From: Actinomyces graevenitzii C83
GTDB lineage: Bacteria; Actinomycetota; Actinomycetes; Actinomycetales; Actinomycetaceae
Length of the DNA: 64,000 nucleotides
NCBI RefSeq assembly: GCF_000239695.1
Contig: NZ_JH470339.1
Span: 62,001-126,000, forward strand
Reading direction: 5' to 3'
This document shows, piece after piece, positions 18,426 through 26,313 of the stretch. Position numbers and translations under genes: made by a program. How positions within the stretch are numbered: position 1 is the stretch's first letter; every line of letters begins with the position of its first letter. Below the pieces are notes generated by a model. That model was given only the letters and a program-made list of their open reading frames with translations, was not told where the DNA came from and did no database searches.

Positions 18426-18466
18426 GCGTATCGTTAGCCTAACAATATGCACCTTTCTCTAGAACC

Positions 18467-19480
18467 ATGAGCTCTCGTAGAACCCGCAGCATCTCACTTC
18501 CGGCCTGGCTTAACTGGCAGGTCTATGCGGTTGCGGCAGCTTTAGTGGTAGTGCTGGTGATAGGCGTCGTCGCCCTACCGCGACTAATCAACCCAGTGAA
18601 CACCGGCGCCGAAGCAGCCGTACGCACCTACATGCAGCTACTAGAGCAAGGCAAATACGAGGCGGCCACAGCGGCCGTGCCCGTCAAGATCCCCGGTGAT
18701 ACTGGGGTTAACCTACTCAAATCCCAAGCCGCTGAAGGTGCTGAAGGCAAACTCAGACTCATCTCCGTGAGCACCGGCATGGTTAGCGGCGACACCACCG
18801 CCATCACCGTTCGCTACATGGTAGGCGACGGCGCACCACAGCAGGCAGTGGTCAGCGTTAAACCCAGCAAAGTTGAGCGCCCCTTCATCGGCAAATGGGC
18901 TATTACAACTTCACTGGCTCACAGTGTGGATATTTCCATCCCCTCAGCCGTAAACCGAGTTACAGTCGGCACCATTTCCGTACCGCTGCCCTTAGCAGGT
19001 GCAGACAAAAACGGTTACCGCCACGTCAAAGCCCTGGCCTATCCGGGTTCATATTCCCTTATCTCTGGCACAGTAAACCCCAAATATTTAACTGCGGGCC
19101 TCGCCGTCACCCCCACTGGCCAGCGTGAACTGGTGGTTACCGAGTCTCAGCATGAGGCAACACTTATCGTTAACCCCACCGCTGAGCTCTCACAATGGGC
19201 TTTGAGCTGGGCTCAAGAACAGGTGCGGGCCTGCGCTGAGGGATCTGGCGGTGAGGCCTGCCCAGCCCAGGTGCGTAACGTTGCTGCCTCCCAGCTGACG
19301 TTGCAGTCTCTGCCAAGTCGCTTATTAGACATCGACGGCGACAAGTTCAGTGCCGTCGGGGTGATTCGGGTTAGCGGCCTAGGCAGCCAAGACAGTGGCG
19401 TGCAAGTTTCAGTAAGGATTGACGCCACCTACACCTTCGACCCTGCCGGCAACCCCCAAGCTCAGGTCATTCCCCAATAA
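18467..19480 (+). CDS. G5: divergent short member of the tandem G family
   Basis: 337 residues. It has a short basic cytoplasmic tail (MSSRRTRSISLPAW), one membrane segment (VYAVAAALVVVLVIGVVALP), then GAEAAVRTYMQLLEQGKYEAA, YPGSYSLISGTVNPKYL, the Cys pair RACAEG/EACPAQ and the end TFDPAGNPQAQV. Motif order and the Cys pair match G1-G4, but identity is much lower. Codon use and GC look like the core genome, unlike G2-G4. This may be the older member from which the others diverged, which is inference. Function unknown. Confidence 0.8.
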   Translation: MSSRRTRSISLPAWLNWQVYAVAAALVVVLVIGVVALPRLINPVNTGAEAAVRTYMQLLEQGKYEAATAAVPVKIPGDTGVNLLKSQAAEGAEGKLRLISVSTGMVSGDTTAITVRYMVGDGAPQQAVVSVKPSKVERPFIGKWAITTSLAHSVDISIPSAVNRVTVGTISVPLPLAGADKNGYRHVKALAYPGSYSLISGTVNPKYLTAGLAVTPTGQRELVVTESQHEATLIVNPTAELSQWALSWAQEQVRACAEGSGGEACPAQVRNVAASQLTLQSLPSRLLDIDGDKFSAVGVIRVSGLGSQDSGVQVSVRIDATYTFDPAGNPQAQVIPQ

Positions 19481-19788
19481 GCCGGTTAGCCGCAGGCTTG
19501 GCGCTTGGTGGCTTCCGCGCTTGGCGCGCTTTGCATTTCAGGCTTGGCGCTGGTGTATGAACGCATAGAAGCGCGCTTGCCATAACGGTGGCCGCTAGCG
19601 CTAACAGCAGCCGCGAGCGCCGTCGTCGTCGTAAATGTAAATAAAAACCGCAGCAAAAAGCGGGCCCGCATTTAAGCGAACCCGCCAATTTAATTAAGCC
19701 GGCTGACGCCAGCGGCACTAGCTAAAGCCAGGTCAAGGACTAAATAAGCCGGCGGCACCAGCTGAGGCCAGCTAGCCAGCCTGGGGGA
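19481..19788. other. Convergent intergenic region between G5 and the ROK kinase
   Basis: This 308-base gap has repeated GGCTTGGCGC words (about 19495-19555) and one GCGCCGTCGTC word at 19617. Terminator-like arms GCGGGCCCGC and GCGAACCCGC (19660-19685, with a two-base internal mismatch) are flanked by A-rich and T-rich DNA. The hairpin could serve both converging genes. No gene is seen. Confidence 0.5.
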
Positions 19789-20553
19789 TTAGTCGCTGGT
19801 GCGAGCCAGATCCCAGCAGCGCGCCCCGCCGGTCATACCCGCCTCATTGGGGACCACCACGACGTCCTCGCCGATCTTAGCCAGGTTAGAGGCAGTGATC
19901 CGGCGAGAGTTGCCGCCACCTAGGTAAAGGCGGTCCCACACGTACATCGGTCGCAGCGCATCAACCACCAGGCGCACGCGCCGTGACCAGTGCGAATCAC
20001 CCAGACGCAGGCGCTCATGCTCACCAATGTAGTCGTCATAGGTTAGGCCCCAGCGGATCGGGCCCTGAGAAACCTCCACGTGCGGGGCCAGGCGGCCATT
20101 ATCAAAAATGGCGTTACCCAAGCCGGTCCCCAGCGTCACGATCATCTCCAGACCCTGGCCGGTCACCACGCCCGCGCCGGCCACCTCGGCGTCATTTAGC
20201 ACCAAAGTGGGTAAATCCAGTTGGTTTTGCAAAGCCTCACGCATATCAAAGCGTGCCCACAGCGGCACCAGCTCAGGCATCACCTTGGAGCGCGGGCCAG
20301 ACTTGGTGATGTAGTGCGGCGTCGTGATCACCACCCCGTGGCGGATCATGCCTGGCATACCCACGGTGATGCGCTGTGCTCGTGGTAGCTGCTTGGCCAG
20401 GTCAACGATGGTTTCTACCAGGCGCTCAGGGGGGAGCGGATAAGGCGTGGGGGTGCGCAGAGCCGGCGAAATAATGTTGCCGGCGCTGTTTAGCACGCTG
20501 GCTTTAATGCCTCCGCCGCCGCAGTCCACGCTCAGGGTCGTTACGTCACTCAC
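19789..20553 (-). CDS. ROK-family kinase, probably polyphosphate/ATP glucokinase
   Basis: Phosphorylates glucose at C6 if it is the polyphosphate glucokinase type. The 254-residue product has the phosphate-binding loop DCGGGGIKASVL near residues 10-21, the catalytic-base region LPTLVLNDAEVAGAG and the second phosphate loop TLGTGLGNAIFDNG. A C-terminal YLGGGNSRRI follows. It lacks the Cys-rich zinc motif of ROK repressors, as actinobacterial PpgK does, and has no DNA-binding domain. The start is GTG. It is divergent from truA with only a short gap. Substrate and phosphate donor are inferred from family resemblance. Confidence 0.75.
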   Translation of the reverse strand: MSDVTTLSVDCGGGGIKASVLNSAGNIISPALRTPTPYPLPPERLVETIVDLAKQLPRAQRITVGMPGMIRHGVVITTPHYITKSGPRSKVMPELVPLWARFDMREALQNQLDLPTLVLNDAEVAGAGVVTGQGLEMIVTLGTGLGNAIFDNGRLAPHVEVSQGPIRWGLTYDDYIGEHERLRLGDSHWSRRVRLVVDALRPMYVWDRLYLGGGNSRRITASNLAKIGEDVVVVPNEAGMTGGARCWDLARTSD

Positions 20554-20835
20554 GCCCTTACCCTAGCGCTGATGTGCTCAAATGGGTGCATGTTTGGTTA
20601 CCGTGATTGCGTTGGCGAGCCGGCCAGTGGGGCCGAGGCGGGCGCCGGGCCGGCCGAGGGCGTTGGTGGGCCGGCCGGTGGTGCCGAGCCGGCAGAGATG
20701 CAGATTGAGGACGGCGGCGAGGCTGGCCGGTTGGCCGGGGCGCACCTGGAAGGCGCGTGCGCTGAGGAGGTCGCCGGTGCCGGGGCGCAAACCCCACAGT
20801 TGGCGGCCAATCTGGCAGCAGCCCTGCGCCCCAAG

Positions 20836-21759
20836 GTGCGTGTGCGCATGGACCTGGCCTACGACGGCACCTTCTTTCGCGGCTGGGCCGCCCAGCCTGG
20901 CCTGCGCACCGTACAAGGGGAGCTAACCGAGGCCCTGTCCACCATTTTGCGCGTCCCCGTGCAGCTCACCGTCGCCGGCCGCACCGACGCCGGGGTGCAC
21001 GCCAGCCACCAGGTGGTGCATTTCGACGTCGACACTGAAGCCTGGCAAGCCCTAGCTGGACGCAACGGACTCGACCCTGCCCAGGCGCTGCGACGTCGGA
21101 CCCAAGCCCTGCTCAAACGGGCCGCAAACCCCAAAACTACCTCGCGCCCGGAGCCGGGGCTGGTGGCGCTGGGGGCGAGCGCGGGCAACGGCGCGGACAT
21201 TGTGGTGGGCGCGGTGAGCCAGGTGGGCGGCGATTTTGATGCGCGCTTTAGTGCCCTGCGGCGCACCTACCGTTACCGCGTGGCCGACGGCGTGGCGCGG
21301 CACGACCCCCGCCTGCGCTCCAGCGTGCTGTGGACTGACGAGGAACTGGACCTGGAAGCCATGAACCGTTCGCTGCAGCCGCTGCTGGGAGAGCACGAGT
21401 TTTTGTCTTACTGCAAGCCGCGCCAGGGGGCATCCACTATCCGCAGCCTGCTCGCGGCCGCGTGGAGCCGGCCCGAAAGCGGTGTTGATGCTGGTCTGGC
21501 CGTGTTTGAAGTCAGTGCCGACGCGTTTTGCCACCACATGGTGCGGTCCCTGGTAGGGGCCACGCTGACGGTGGGGCAGGGGCGCAATAGTGAGGAGTGG
21601 CCGGCGGCGCTGTTAGCGCGGCGCTCGCGGGAGTTGGCGGCTCCGCTGGCGCCTGCTCATGGGCTGACTTTGGAGGCTATCACCTACCCTGAGCCGCGCC
21701 GCTGGGCTGAGCAGGCGCAGGCCGCGCGGGTTTTGCGCACCAGCGCTGCTGATGACTAA
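20836..21759 (+). CDS. truA: tRNA pseudouridine(38-40) synthase TruA
   Basis: Converts uridines 38-40 of the anticodon stem-loop to pseudouridine. The conserved part begins VRMDLAYDGTFFRGWAAQPG. The catalytic Asp lies in VAGRTDAGVHASHQVVHFD. RTYRYRV and the C-terminal FCHHMVRSLVGATLTVGQGR are also typical. About 35 low-conservation residues are inserted after the active site, as in other actinobacteria. The frame stays open back to ATG 20572, but those 88 codons encode Gly/Ala/Pro/Glu-rich low complexity. I therefore prefer GTG 20836, GTG 20842 or ATG 20848. It starts close to the divergent ROK gene. Confidence 0.93.
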   Translation: MRVRMDLAYDGTFFRGWAAQPGLRTVQGELTEALSTILRVPVQLTVAGRTDAGVHASHQVVHFDVDTEAWQALAGRNGLDPAQALRRRTQALLKRAANPKTTSRPEPGLVALGASAGNGADIVVGAVSQVGGDFDARFSALRRTYRYRVADGVARHDPRLRSSVLWTDEELDLEAMNRSLQPLLGEHEFLSYCKPRQGASTIRSLLAAAWSRPESGVDAGLAVFEVSADAFCHHMVRSLVGATLTVGQGRNSEEWPAALLARRSRELAAPLAPAHGLTLEAITYPEPRRWAEQAQAARVLRTSAADD

Positions 21760-22128
21760 ATGTTGTGACTAAATGTCGTGACTGAGTGGATGCAGCCAGT
21801 TGGGTGACTGGATGGATGCGGCTGGCTGGGTGACTGGGTGTGGCCGGCTGGGCTGGGGTTGGCCGGGCTGTGTCTGACTGGCTGTGTCTGGCCGGTTGTG
21901 TCTGGCCGGCCGCGTGCGGTTGCTGGGCGCAGCCAGGCGGCGGTAGCAGGGGAGTGAAGGGTGCCGGGCGGCGTCGTTGTTGTTGGCAGCGGGGCTGAAG
22001 TATGCGGGCCAAGGAGGCGGCCCGGCGTCGTCGTTGACGGGGCGTGGGTAGGGCCGTAGGTGGGGGCACACAAAAACTGACATTTCGTCCGTTGCCTATA
22101 AAACCCCATGAATTTTTTATAGGGAAGG
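21760..22128. repeat. Low-complexity CTGG-rich repeats and a palindromic element (copy B)
   Basis: From 21775 to about 21915, imperfect units built from GACTGG, GGCTGTGTCTGGCCGG and TGGATG follow one another. At 22083-22135 lies an inverted repeat with 21-base arms (three mismatches) around CCCCATGAATT. It is a diverged, reverse-oriented copy of the perfect palindrome after guaB (47820-47874). No gene is supported here. Confidence 0.75.
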
Positions 22129-22192
22129 GATGAAATTGCCTGTGTTTGTAGATGAAATTGCCTGTGTTTGTAGATGAAATTGCCTGTGTTTG
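22129..22192 (+). repeat. 22-bp tandem repeat, three copies
   Basis: Units of 22 bases beginning GATGAAATTGCCTGTGTTTG lie head to tail at 22129, 22151 and 22173. The last copy is two bases short. The array starts inside the right arm of palindromic element B and probably grew from its flank. Confidence 0.9.
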
Positions 22193-22235
22193 CCTGTAGT
22201 GGTGGGCTTCACGGGGGTGGGGTGGGCGAGAATCT

Positions 22236-22264
22236 TTGACCTAGTTGTATGCCTTGGGTAAAGT
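22236..22264 (+). promoter_or_regulatory. Promoter of rplM-rpsI
   Basis: TTGACC (22236-22241), a 17-base spacer and TAAAGT (22259-22264) form a good sigma-A-type promoter. It leaves a leader of about 165 bases before rplM that may hold regulatory structure. Confidence 0.6.
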
Positions 22265-22434
22265 AGTCATGTCTTGCAGCACGTCTGTGCGCGCTTGCGG
22301 TGCGCTCCCACTCGCCCCACGCGCTACGTGCTCCAGCAACGTTCACCTGACCACGGTGGGTTATACAAAAAGCTGTGACGCTTCAACATCAGCTAAGTGT
22401 GCCCACCGCCAAGTAGAAACGAAGGCAAACGCCC

Positions 22435-22878
22435 GTGCGTACGTACACACCGAAGCCCGGCGACGTCGAGAAGAACTGGTACGTCATTGACGCCACCGAC
22501 GTCGTGCTGGGTCGTCTAGCGGCTCAGGCCGCAACCCTGCTCCGTGGGAAGCACAAGCCCCAGTTCGCCCCTCACGCGGACACCGGCGACTACGTCATCA
22601 TCATTAACGCTGACAAGGTCGCGCTGACCAACGGTAAGGCTGACAAGAAGATCGCTTACCGTCACTCTGGTCGTCCCGGTGGCCTGACCGCCACCAGCTA
22701 CCGTGAGCTACTGGCTACTCGTCCCGAGTTCGCCGTAGAAAAGGCCATCAAGGGCATGATTCCCCACAACAAGCTTGGCCGTGCCCAGCTCAAGAAGCTG
22801 AAGGTTTACTCTGGTAGCGAGCACCCGCACCAGGCCCAGAACCCTCAGGTTTTCGAGATCACCCAGGTCGCTCAGTAA
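22435..22878 (+). CDS. rplM: 50S ribosomal protein L13
   Basis: L13 is one of the first proteins to bind 23S rRNA during large-subunit assembly. The 147-residue product has [36 protein letters not shown] and [19 protein letters not shown], all conserved. The start is GTG 22435 with GAAGG upstream. It pairs with rpsI 39 bases downstream in the usual rplM-rpsI operon. Confidence 0.98.
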   Translation: MRTYTPKPGDVEKNWYVIDATDVVLGRLAAQAATLLRGKHKPQFAPHADTGDYVIIINADKVALTNGKADKKIAYRHSGRPGGLTATSYRELLATRPEFAVEKAIKGMIPHNKLGRAQLKKLKVYSGSEHPHQAQNPQVFEITQVAQ

Positions 22879-22917
22879 GCGCTCAGCGCACGAGCCTCAT
22901 AACGTAAAGGACATATC

Positions 22918-23412
22918 GTGGCTGAGACCACCATCGACATTGAGGTACTGGACGAGGAGAACGCTCCCGCCAGCTACACCACTGAAACCGAGACCACCGG
23001 CGAAGGCCGTGGTCAGTCCATCACCGCTCCCGGCGCCGGCCTAGGCCGCCGCAAGGAGGCCGTTGCTCGTGTACGCCTAGTACCCGGCACCGGTAAGTGG
23101 ACCCTAAACGGACGCACCCTGGAGGACTACTTCCCCAACAAGCTGCACCAGCAGCTAGTGCGTTCCCCGTTCACCATCTTGGACCTAGAGGGTCGCTTCG
23201 ATGTGATCGCTCGTATCCACGGTGGCGGCGTCTCCGGCCAGGCCGGCGCTCTGCGTCTAGGCATTGCCCGCGCCCTGAACGAGATCGACCGTGAGGCCAA
23301 CCGCGCCACCCTAAAGAAGGCCGGTTTCCTCACCCGCGACGCCCGCGCTGTTGAGCGTAAGAAGGCCGGTCTACACAAGGCCCGCCGCGCTCCGCAGTAC
23401 TCCAAGCGCTGA
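22918..23412 (+). CDS. rpsI: 30S ribosomal protein S9
   Basis: S9's C-terminal tail reaches the P-site tRNA. The 164-residue product has an acidic N-terminal extension of about 40 residues, common in actinobacteria. The core follows: [37 protein letters not shown], and the basic end [14 protein letters not shown]. The start is GTG 22918 after TAAAGGAC. A terminator follows. Confidence 0.98.
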   Translation: MAETTIDIEVLDEENAPASYTTETETTGEGRGQSITAPGAGLGRRKEAVARVRLVPGTGKWTLNGRTLEDYFPNKLHQQLVRSPFTILDLEGRFDVIARIHGGGVSGQAGALRLGIARALNEIDREANRATLKKAGFLTRDARAVERKKAGLHKARRAPQYSKR

Positions 23413-23435
23413 TCGCGTTTCGCGCTTTATCTGCT

Positions 23436-23480
23436 CACACCCCGCTACCTGTACATGGTGGCGGGGTGTGTTGCGTTTTA
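23436..23480 (+). terminator. Rho-independent terminator after rpsI
   Basis: A 14-bp stem with one G-U (23436-23449 with 23457-23470) around loop TGTACAT is followed by TTGCGTTTTA. Confidence 0.88.
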
Positions 23481-23497
23481 ACTGGTTGTGGGATAAT
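23471..23497 (+). promoter_or_regulatory. Possible glmM promoter
   Basis: GATAAT at 23492-23497 could be a -10 box with TTGCGT at 23471-23476 (15-base spacing, short). It directly follows the rpsI terminator. Confidence 0.35.
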
Positions 23498-23532
23498 TGC
23501 TTTATTAATTGAGCTTTTGCAGGAGGAAATCA

Positions 23533-24885
23533 ATGGCTCGTCTATTCGGTACTGACGGTGTGCGAGGCCTAGCTAACGACCTACTCACCCCCGCCCTGGC
23601 GGTGCAGCTAGGTGAAGCTGCTGCCCGTGTACTAACGGAAAAGTCGCCGGCTAAAGGCAACAAGCGTCCGCGCGCTATCGTCGGTCGAGACACCCGTGCT
23701 TCAGGAGAATTCCTAGACCACGCTATCTCTGCAGGTTTGGCGGCCTCCGGCGTCGACGTCACCCGCGTCGGGGTTCTTCCCACCCCCGCCATCGCCTACC
23801 TCACCGCCGCCCACGACATTGACCTGGGCGTTATGATCTCCGCTTCCCACAACCCCTTCCCCGACAACGGCATTAAGTTCTTCGCCCGTGGCGGCTTCAA
23901 GCTCGAAGACGCCGTCGAAGACCGCATTGAAGCCCTACTCACCGCCGAGCACGAGCGCCCCACCGGCGCCGCCGTCGGCCGCGTAATCAAGGGCGAAACC
24001 GTAGCTGACCAGGCCTACATCAACCACCTGGTGGCTTCCACCGGCACTGACCTGTCCGGCCTGCGTATCGCCGTGGACGCCGCCAACGGCGCTGCCTCTA
24101 AGGTGGGCCCTGCTGCGCTGCGTGCTGCCGGCGCTGAGGTGCTGGTTATCAACGCCTCTCCCGACGGCCTGAACATCAACGCCCAGGCCGGCTCCACCCA
24201 CCCCGAGCAGCTACAGAACTACGTCAAGTTCGTGGGTGCGGACATGGGTGTGGCCTACGACGGCGACGCCGACCGCTGCATGGCCGTTGACGCTGAAGGC
24301 ACCTTGGTAGATGGCGACCAGATCATGGGTATCCTCGCCATTGGCGCTAAAGCTGACGGCACCCTGGCCTCCGACACCCTGGTAGTGACGGTTATGAGCA
24401 ACCTGGGTCTGCTGCTGGCCATGCGCAAGCACGGTATCCGCACTGTTCAGACCGGTGTGGGTGACCGCTACGTGCTAGAGAAGATGCTCTCTGGCGGCTA
24501 CGTGCTTGGCGGTGAGCAGTCCGGTCACGTCATCGACTCCATCCACGCCACCACCGGTGACGGTATCCTCACCTCGCTGCGTTTGGCGGCCCGCCTCAAG
24601 CGCTCTGGCAAGACCCTCAAGGAACTGGCCAGCGTAGTTGAGCGCCTACCCCAGTCGCTGATCAACGTCCCCAACGTGGACAAGCACGCCGCTTCCACTA
24701 ACGACGCCGTCCAGAGCGCCGTGGCTAAGGCTGAGGCTCGCCTAGGTGAGACCGGCCGCGTGCTGCTGCGCCCCTCGGGCACTGAGCCGCTGGTGCGCGT
24801 AATGGTTGAGGCTGCCACTCAGGAAGAGTCCGACGCCGTCGCCGCTGAGTTGGCCCAGGTGGTTAAGGACAACCTGGCTCTGTGA
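23533..24885 (+). CDS. glmM: Phosphoglucosamine mutase
   Basis: Converts glucosamine 6-phosphate to glucosamine 1-phosphate on the way to UDP-GlcNAc. The 450-residue product starts MARLFGTDGVRGLAND, diagnostic of GlmM. The phosphorylated serine is near 105 (MISASHNPFPDNGIKFF), the metal loop is YDGDADRCM near 243, the sugar loop GGEQSGH near 326 and the phosphate loop RPSGTEPLVRVMVEA near 413. AGGAGGAAAT lies before ATG 23533. It works just upstream of GlmU and downstream of GlmS, which is encoded nearby. Confidence 0.98.
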   Translation: MARLFGTDGVRGLANDLLTPALAVQLGEAAARVLTEKSPAKGNKRPRAIVGRDTRASGEFLDHAISAGLAASGVDVTRVGVLPTPAIAYLTAAHDIDLGVMISASHNPFPDNGIKFFARGGFKLEDAVEDRIEALLTAEHERPTGAAVGRVIKGETVADQAYINHLVASTGTDLSGLRIAVDAANGAASKVGPAALRAAGAEVLVINASPDGLNINAQAGSTHPEQLQNYVKFVGADMGVAYDGDADRCMAVDAEGTLVDGDQIMGILAIGAKADGTLASDTLVVTVMSNLGLLLAMRKHGIRTVQTGVGDRYVLEKMLSGGYVLGGEQSGHVIDSIHATTGDGILTSLRLAARLKRSGKTLKELASVVERLPQSLINVPNVDKHAASTNDAVQSAVAKAEARLGETGRVLLRPSGTEPLVRVMVEAATQEESDAVAAELAQVVKDNLAL

Positions 24886-24898
24886 CGCCCTAAAACCT

Positions 24899-25002
24899 AG
24901 CTGCGCACTTAGCGTGCTCAACGCGCTGGCGTTCGCCGCGCTGCCGCGTTCAGGCGCCAGCGCTCACCGCGCCCAAAGCAGCAAATGCGTTAGTGCGCAG
25001 CT
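24899..25002. other. Nested inverted repeats between glmM and coaA
   Basis: Outer arms AGCTGCGCACT (24899-24909) and AGTGCGCAGCT (24992-25002) enclose inner arms GCGCTGGCG (24923-24931) and CGCCAGCGC (24955-24963). The 104-base stretch could fold into one long branched stem. It might be a structured RNA or part of the termination region. No coding signal is seen. Confidence 0.5.
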
Positions 25003-25022
25003 AAACACTGCAGCTAAACACT

Positions 25023-25055
25023 AAGGCCGGCCCGAAATTTCGGGCCGGCCTTTGC
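25023..25055. terminator. Bidirectional terminator between glmM and coaA
   Basis: A perfect 30-base palindrome (AAGGCCGGCCCGAAA plus its complement) is flanked by T on one side and A on the other. The two genes converge here. Confidence 0.88.
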
Positions 25056-25187
25056 TTGCCTCTGTGCTTGGCCTGCGCGGCAGCTAGGCCTGGCAGCCGG
25101 GGCGCCCAGCTCCGCTTTGGCAGCTGAGCGTGGCGCTCGGGGGCGGCTGCCTTGCCGCTGCGCGCCGTATGCAGGCGCCGCCCAACC

Positions 25188-26165
25188 CTACTCTTTGCGC
25201 AGGCGCATATAGTCCATGTGGTGGTTGGCGTCTTTATGTAGCAGCAAGGTGGCACGGGCGCGGGTGGGCTCAATGTTTTCAATCAAATTGGGCAGATTGA
25301 CGGTATCCCAAATCTGGCCGGCCCCAGCCAAAGCGACGTCGTCGTCAATATCAGCATATTTACGGAAGTAAGAGTCAGGCTGAGTAAAAGCCGTGTGTTT
25401 CAAAGTTAAAAACCGCTCCAAATACCAAGAGCGAATATTGGCGGCGTCGGCGTCAACGTAGATAGAAAAATCAATAAAGTCACTAACCGCCATAACCGCC
25501 TGGTTGTTAGAGGCACGCGGGGCTGGCTGGAGCACGTTTAGGCCCTCCAGCACCAGCACGTCAGGCTGACGCACATCCACCTTACGGTCAGGTACCACGT
25601 CATAAATCGTGTGGTCATAAAGGGGCGCCTGCACCAGGGGAGCGCCAGATTTAACCGCGCTAATGAAATCAAGCAGGGCGCGCCGGTCATAAGACTCTGG
25701 GAAACCCTTACGGGCCATTAGTCCGCGTCGCTCCAACTCGCTGTTGGGTAGTAAGAAACCGTCAGTGGTCACCAAAGACACCTTGGGTGTGGCCTCAAAG
25801 CGGGCTAGTAGGTGAGCTAGTAGGCGGGCGGTAGTGGATTTACCCACCGCCACTGAGCCGGCCACCGCAATTACAAAAGGCACATGCGTGGGTTTAATGC
25901 CCAAAGTACGCGCCACCGCCTGGCGGCGCAGCTGGGTAGATTCAATATAAGTCTCTAAAAGTGCCGATAAAGGCCGGTAAACCGCATCTACCTCAGGTAG
26001 CTCAATGGGGTCATCTAAAGAACGCAAACGTTCCAGATCGGCTTCAGTTAGCGGCAGGGGGGCGTTAGCGGCTATACGGCCCCAAGCTTCACGTTTAATC
26101 TCTATAAACGGGCTGTTCTTATGCCAGATGGGCAGCCAATCTAGGGGGTTAGCAAAATCGCTCAC
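25188..26165 (-). CDS. coaA: Pantothenate kinase, type I
   Basis: Phosphorylates pantothenate, the first and controlled step of coenzyme A synthesis. The 325-residue product has the P-loop GSVAVGKS at 103-110, DGFLLPNSELERRGLMARKG, the SYDRRAL motif and VLEGLNVLQ, as in E. coli CoaA. GTG start. The C-terminus ends MDYMRLRKE. It converges with glmM and is divergent from glmS across 148 bases. Neighbouring acpS uses the CoA made by this pathway. Confidence 0.96.
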   Translation of the reverse strand: MSDFANPLDWLPIWHKNSPFIEIKREAWGRIAANAPLPLTEADLERLRSLDDPIELPEVDAVYRPLSALLETYIESTQLRRQAVARTLGIKPTHVPFVIAVAGSVAVGKSTTARLLAHLLARFEATPKVSLVTTDGFLLPNSELERRGLMARKGFPESYDRRALLDFISAVKSGAPLVQAPLYDHTIYDVVPDRKVDVRQPDVLVLEGLNVLQPAPRASNNQAVMAVSDFIDFSIYVDADAANIRSWYLERFLTLKHTAFTQPDSYFRKYADIDDDVALAGAGQIWDTVNLPNLIENIEPTRARATLLLHKDANHHMDYMRLRKE

Positions 26166-26313
26166 GGCTCTAGTTTGGCTTACAAACCCGCCAAAGATAA
26201 AGCGCAGACCTAAGCGGCCTGGGTCATATGGCCGCTACGCTGTGGGAATAGTAAGCAAGCTCGCGCCTTTCAATCATTGTTTTGCGCATTAAATACATGA
26301 TTCAATCAAGTTT

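Noticed and set aside
20572..20835. N-terminal extension of TruA by 88 codons
   Set aside because: The encoded Gly/Ala/Glu/Pro-rich sequence is low complexity, TruA proteins normally begin at the RMDLAYDG region, and it would leave only 18 bases to the divergent ROK gene.
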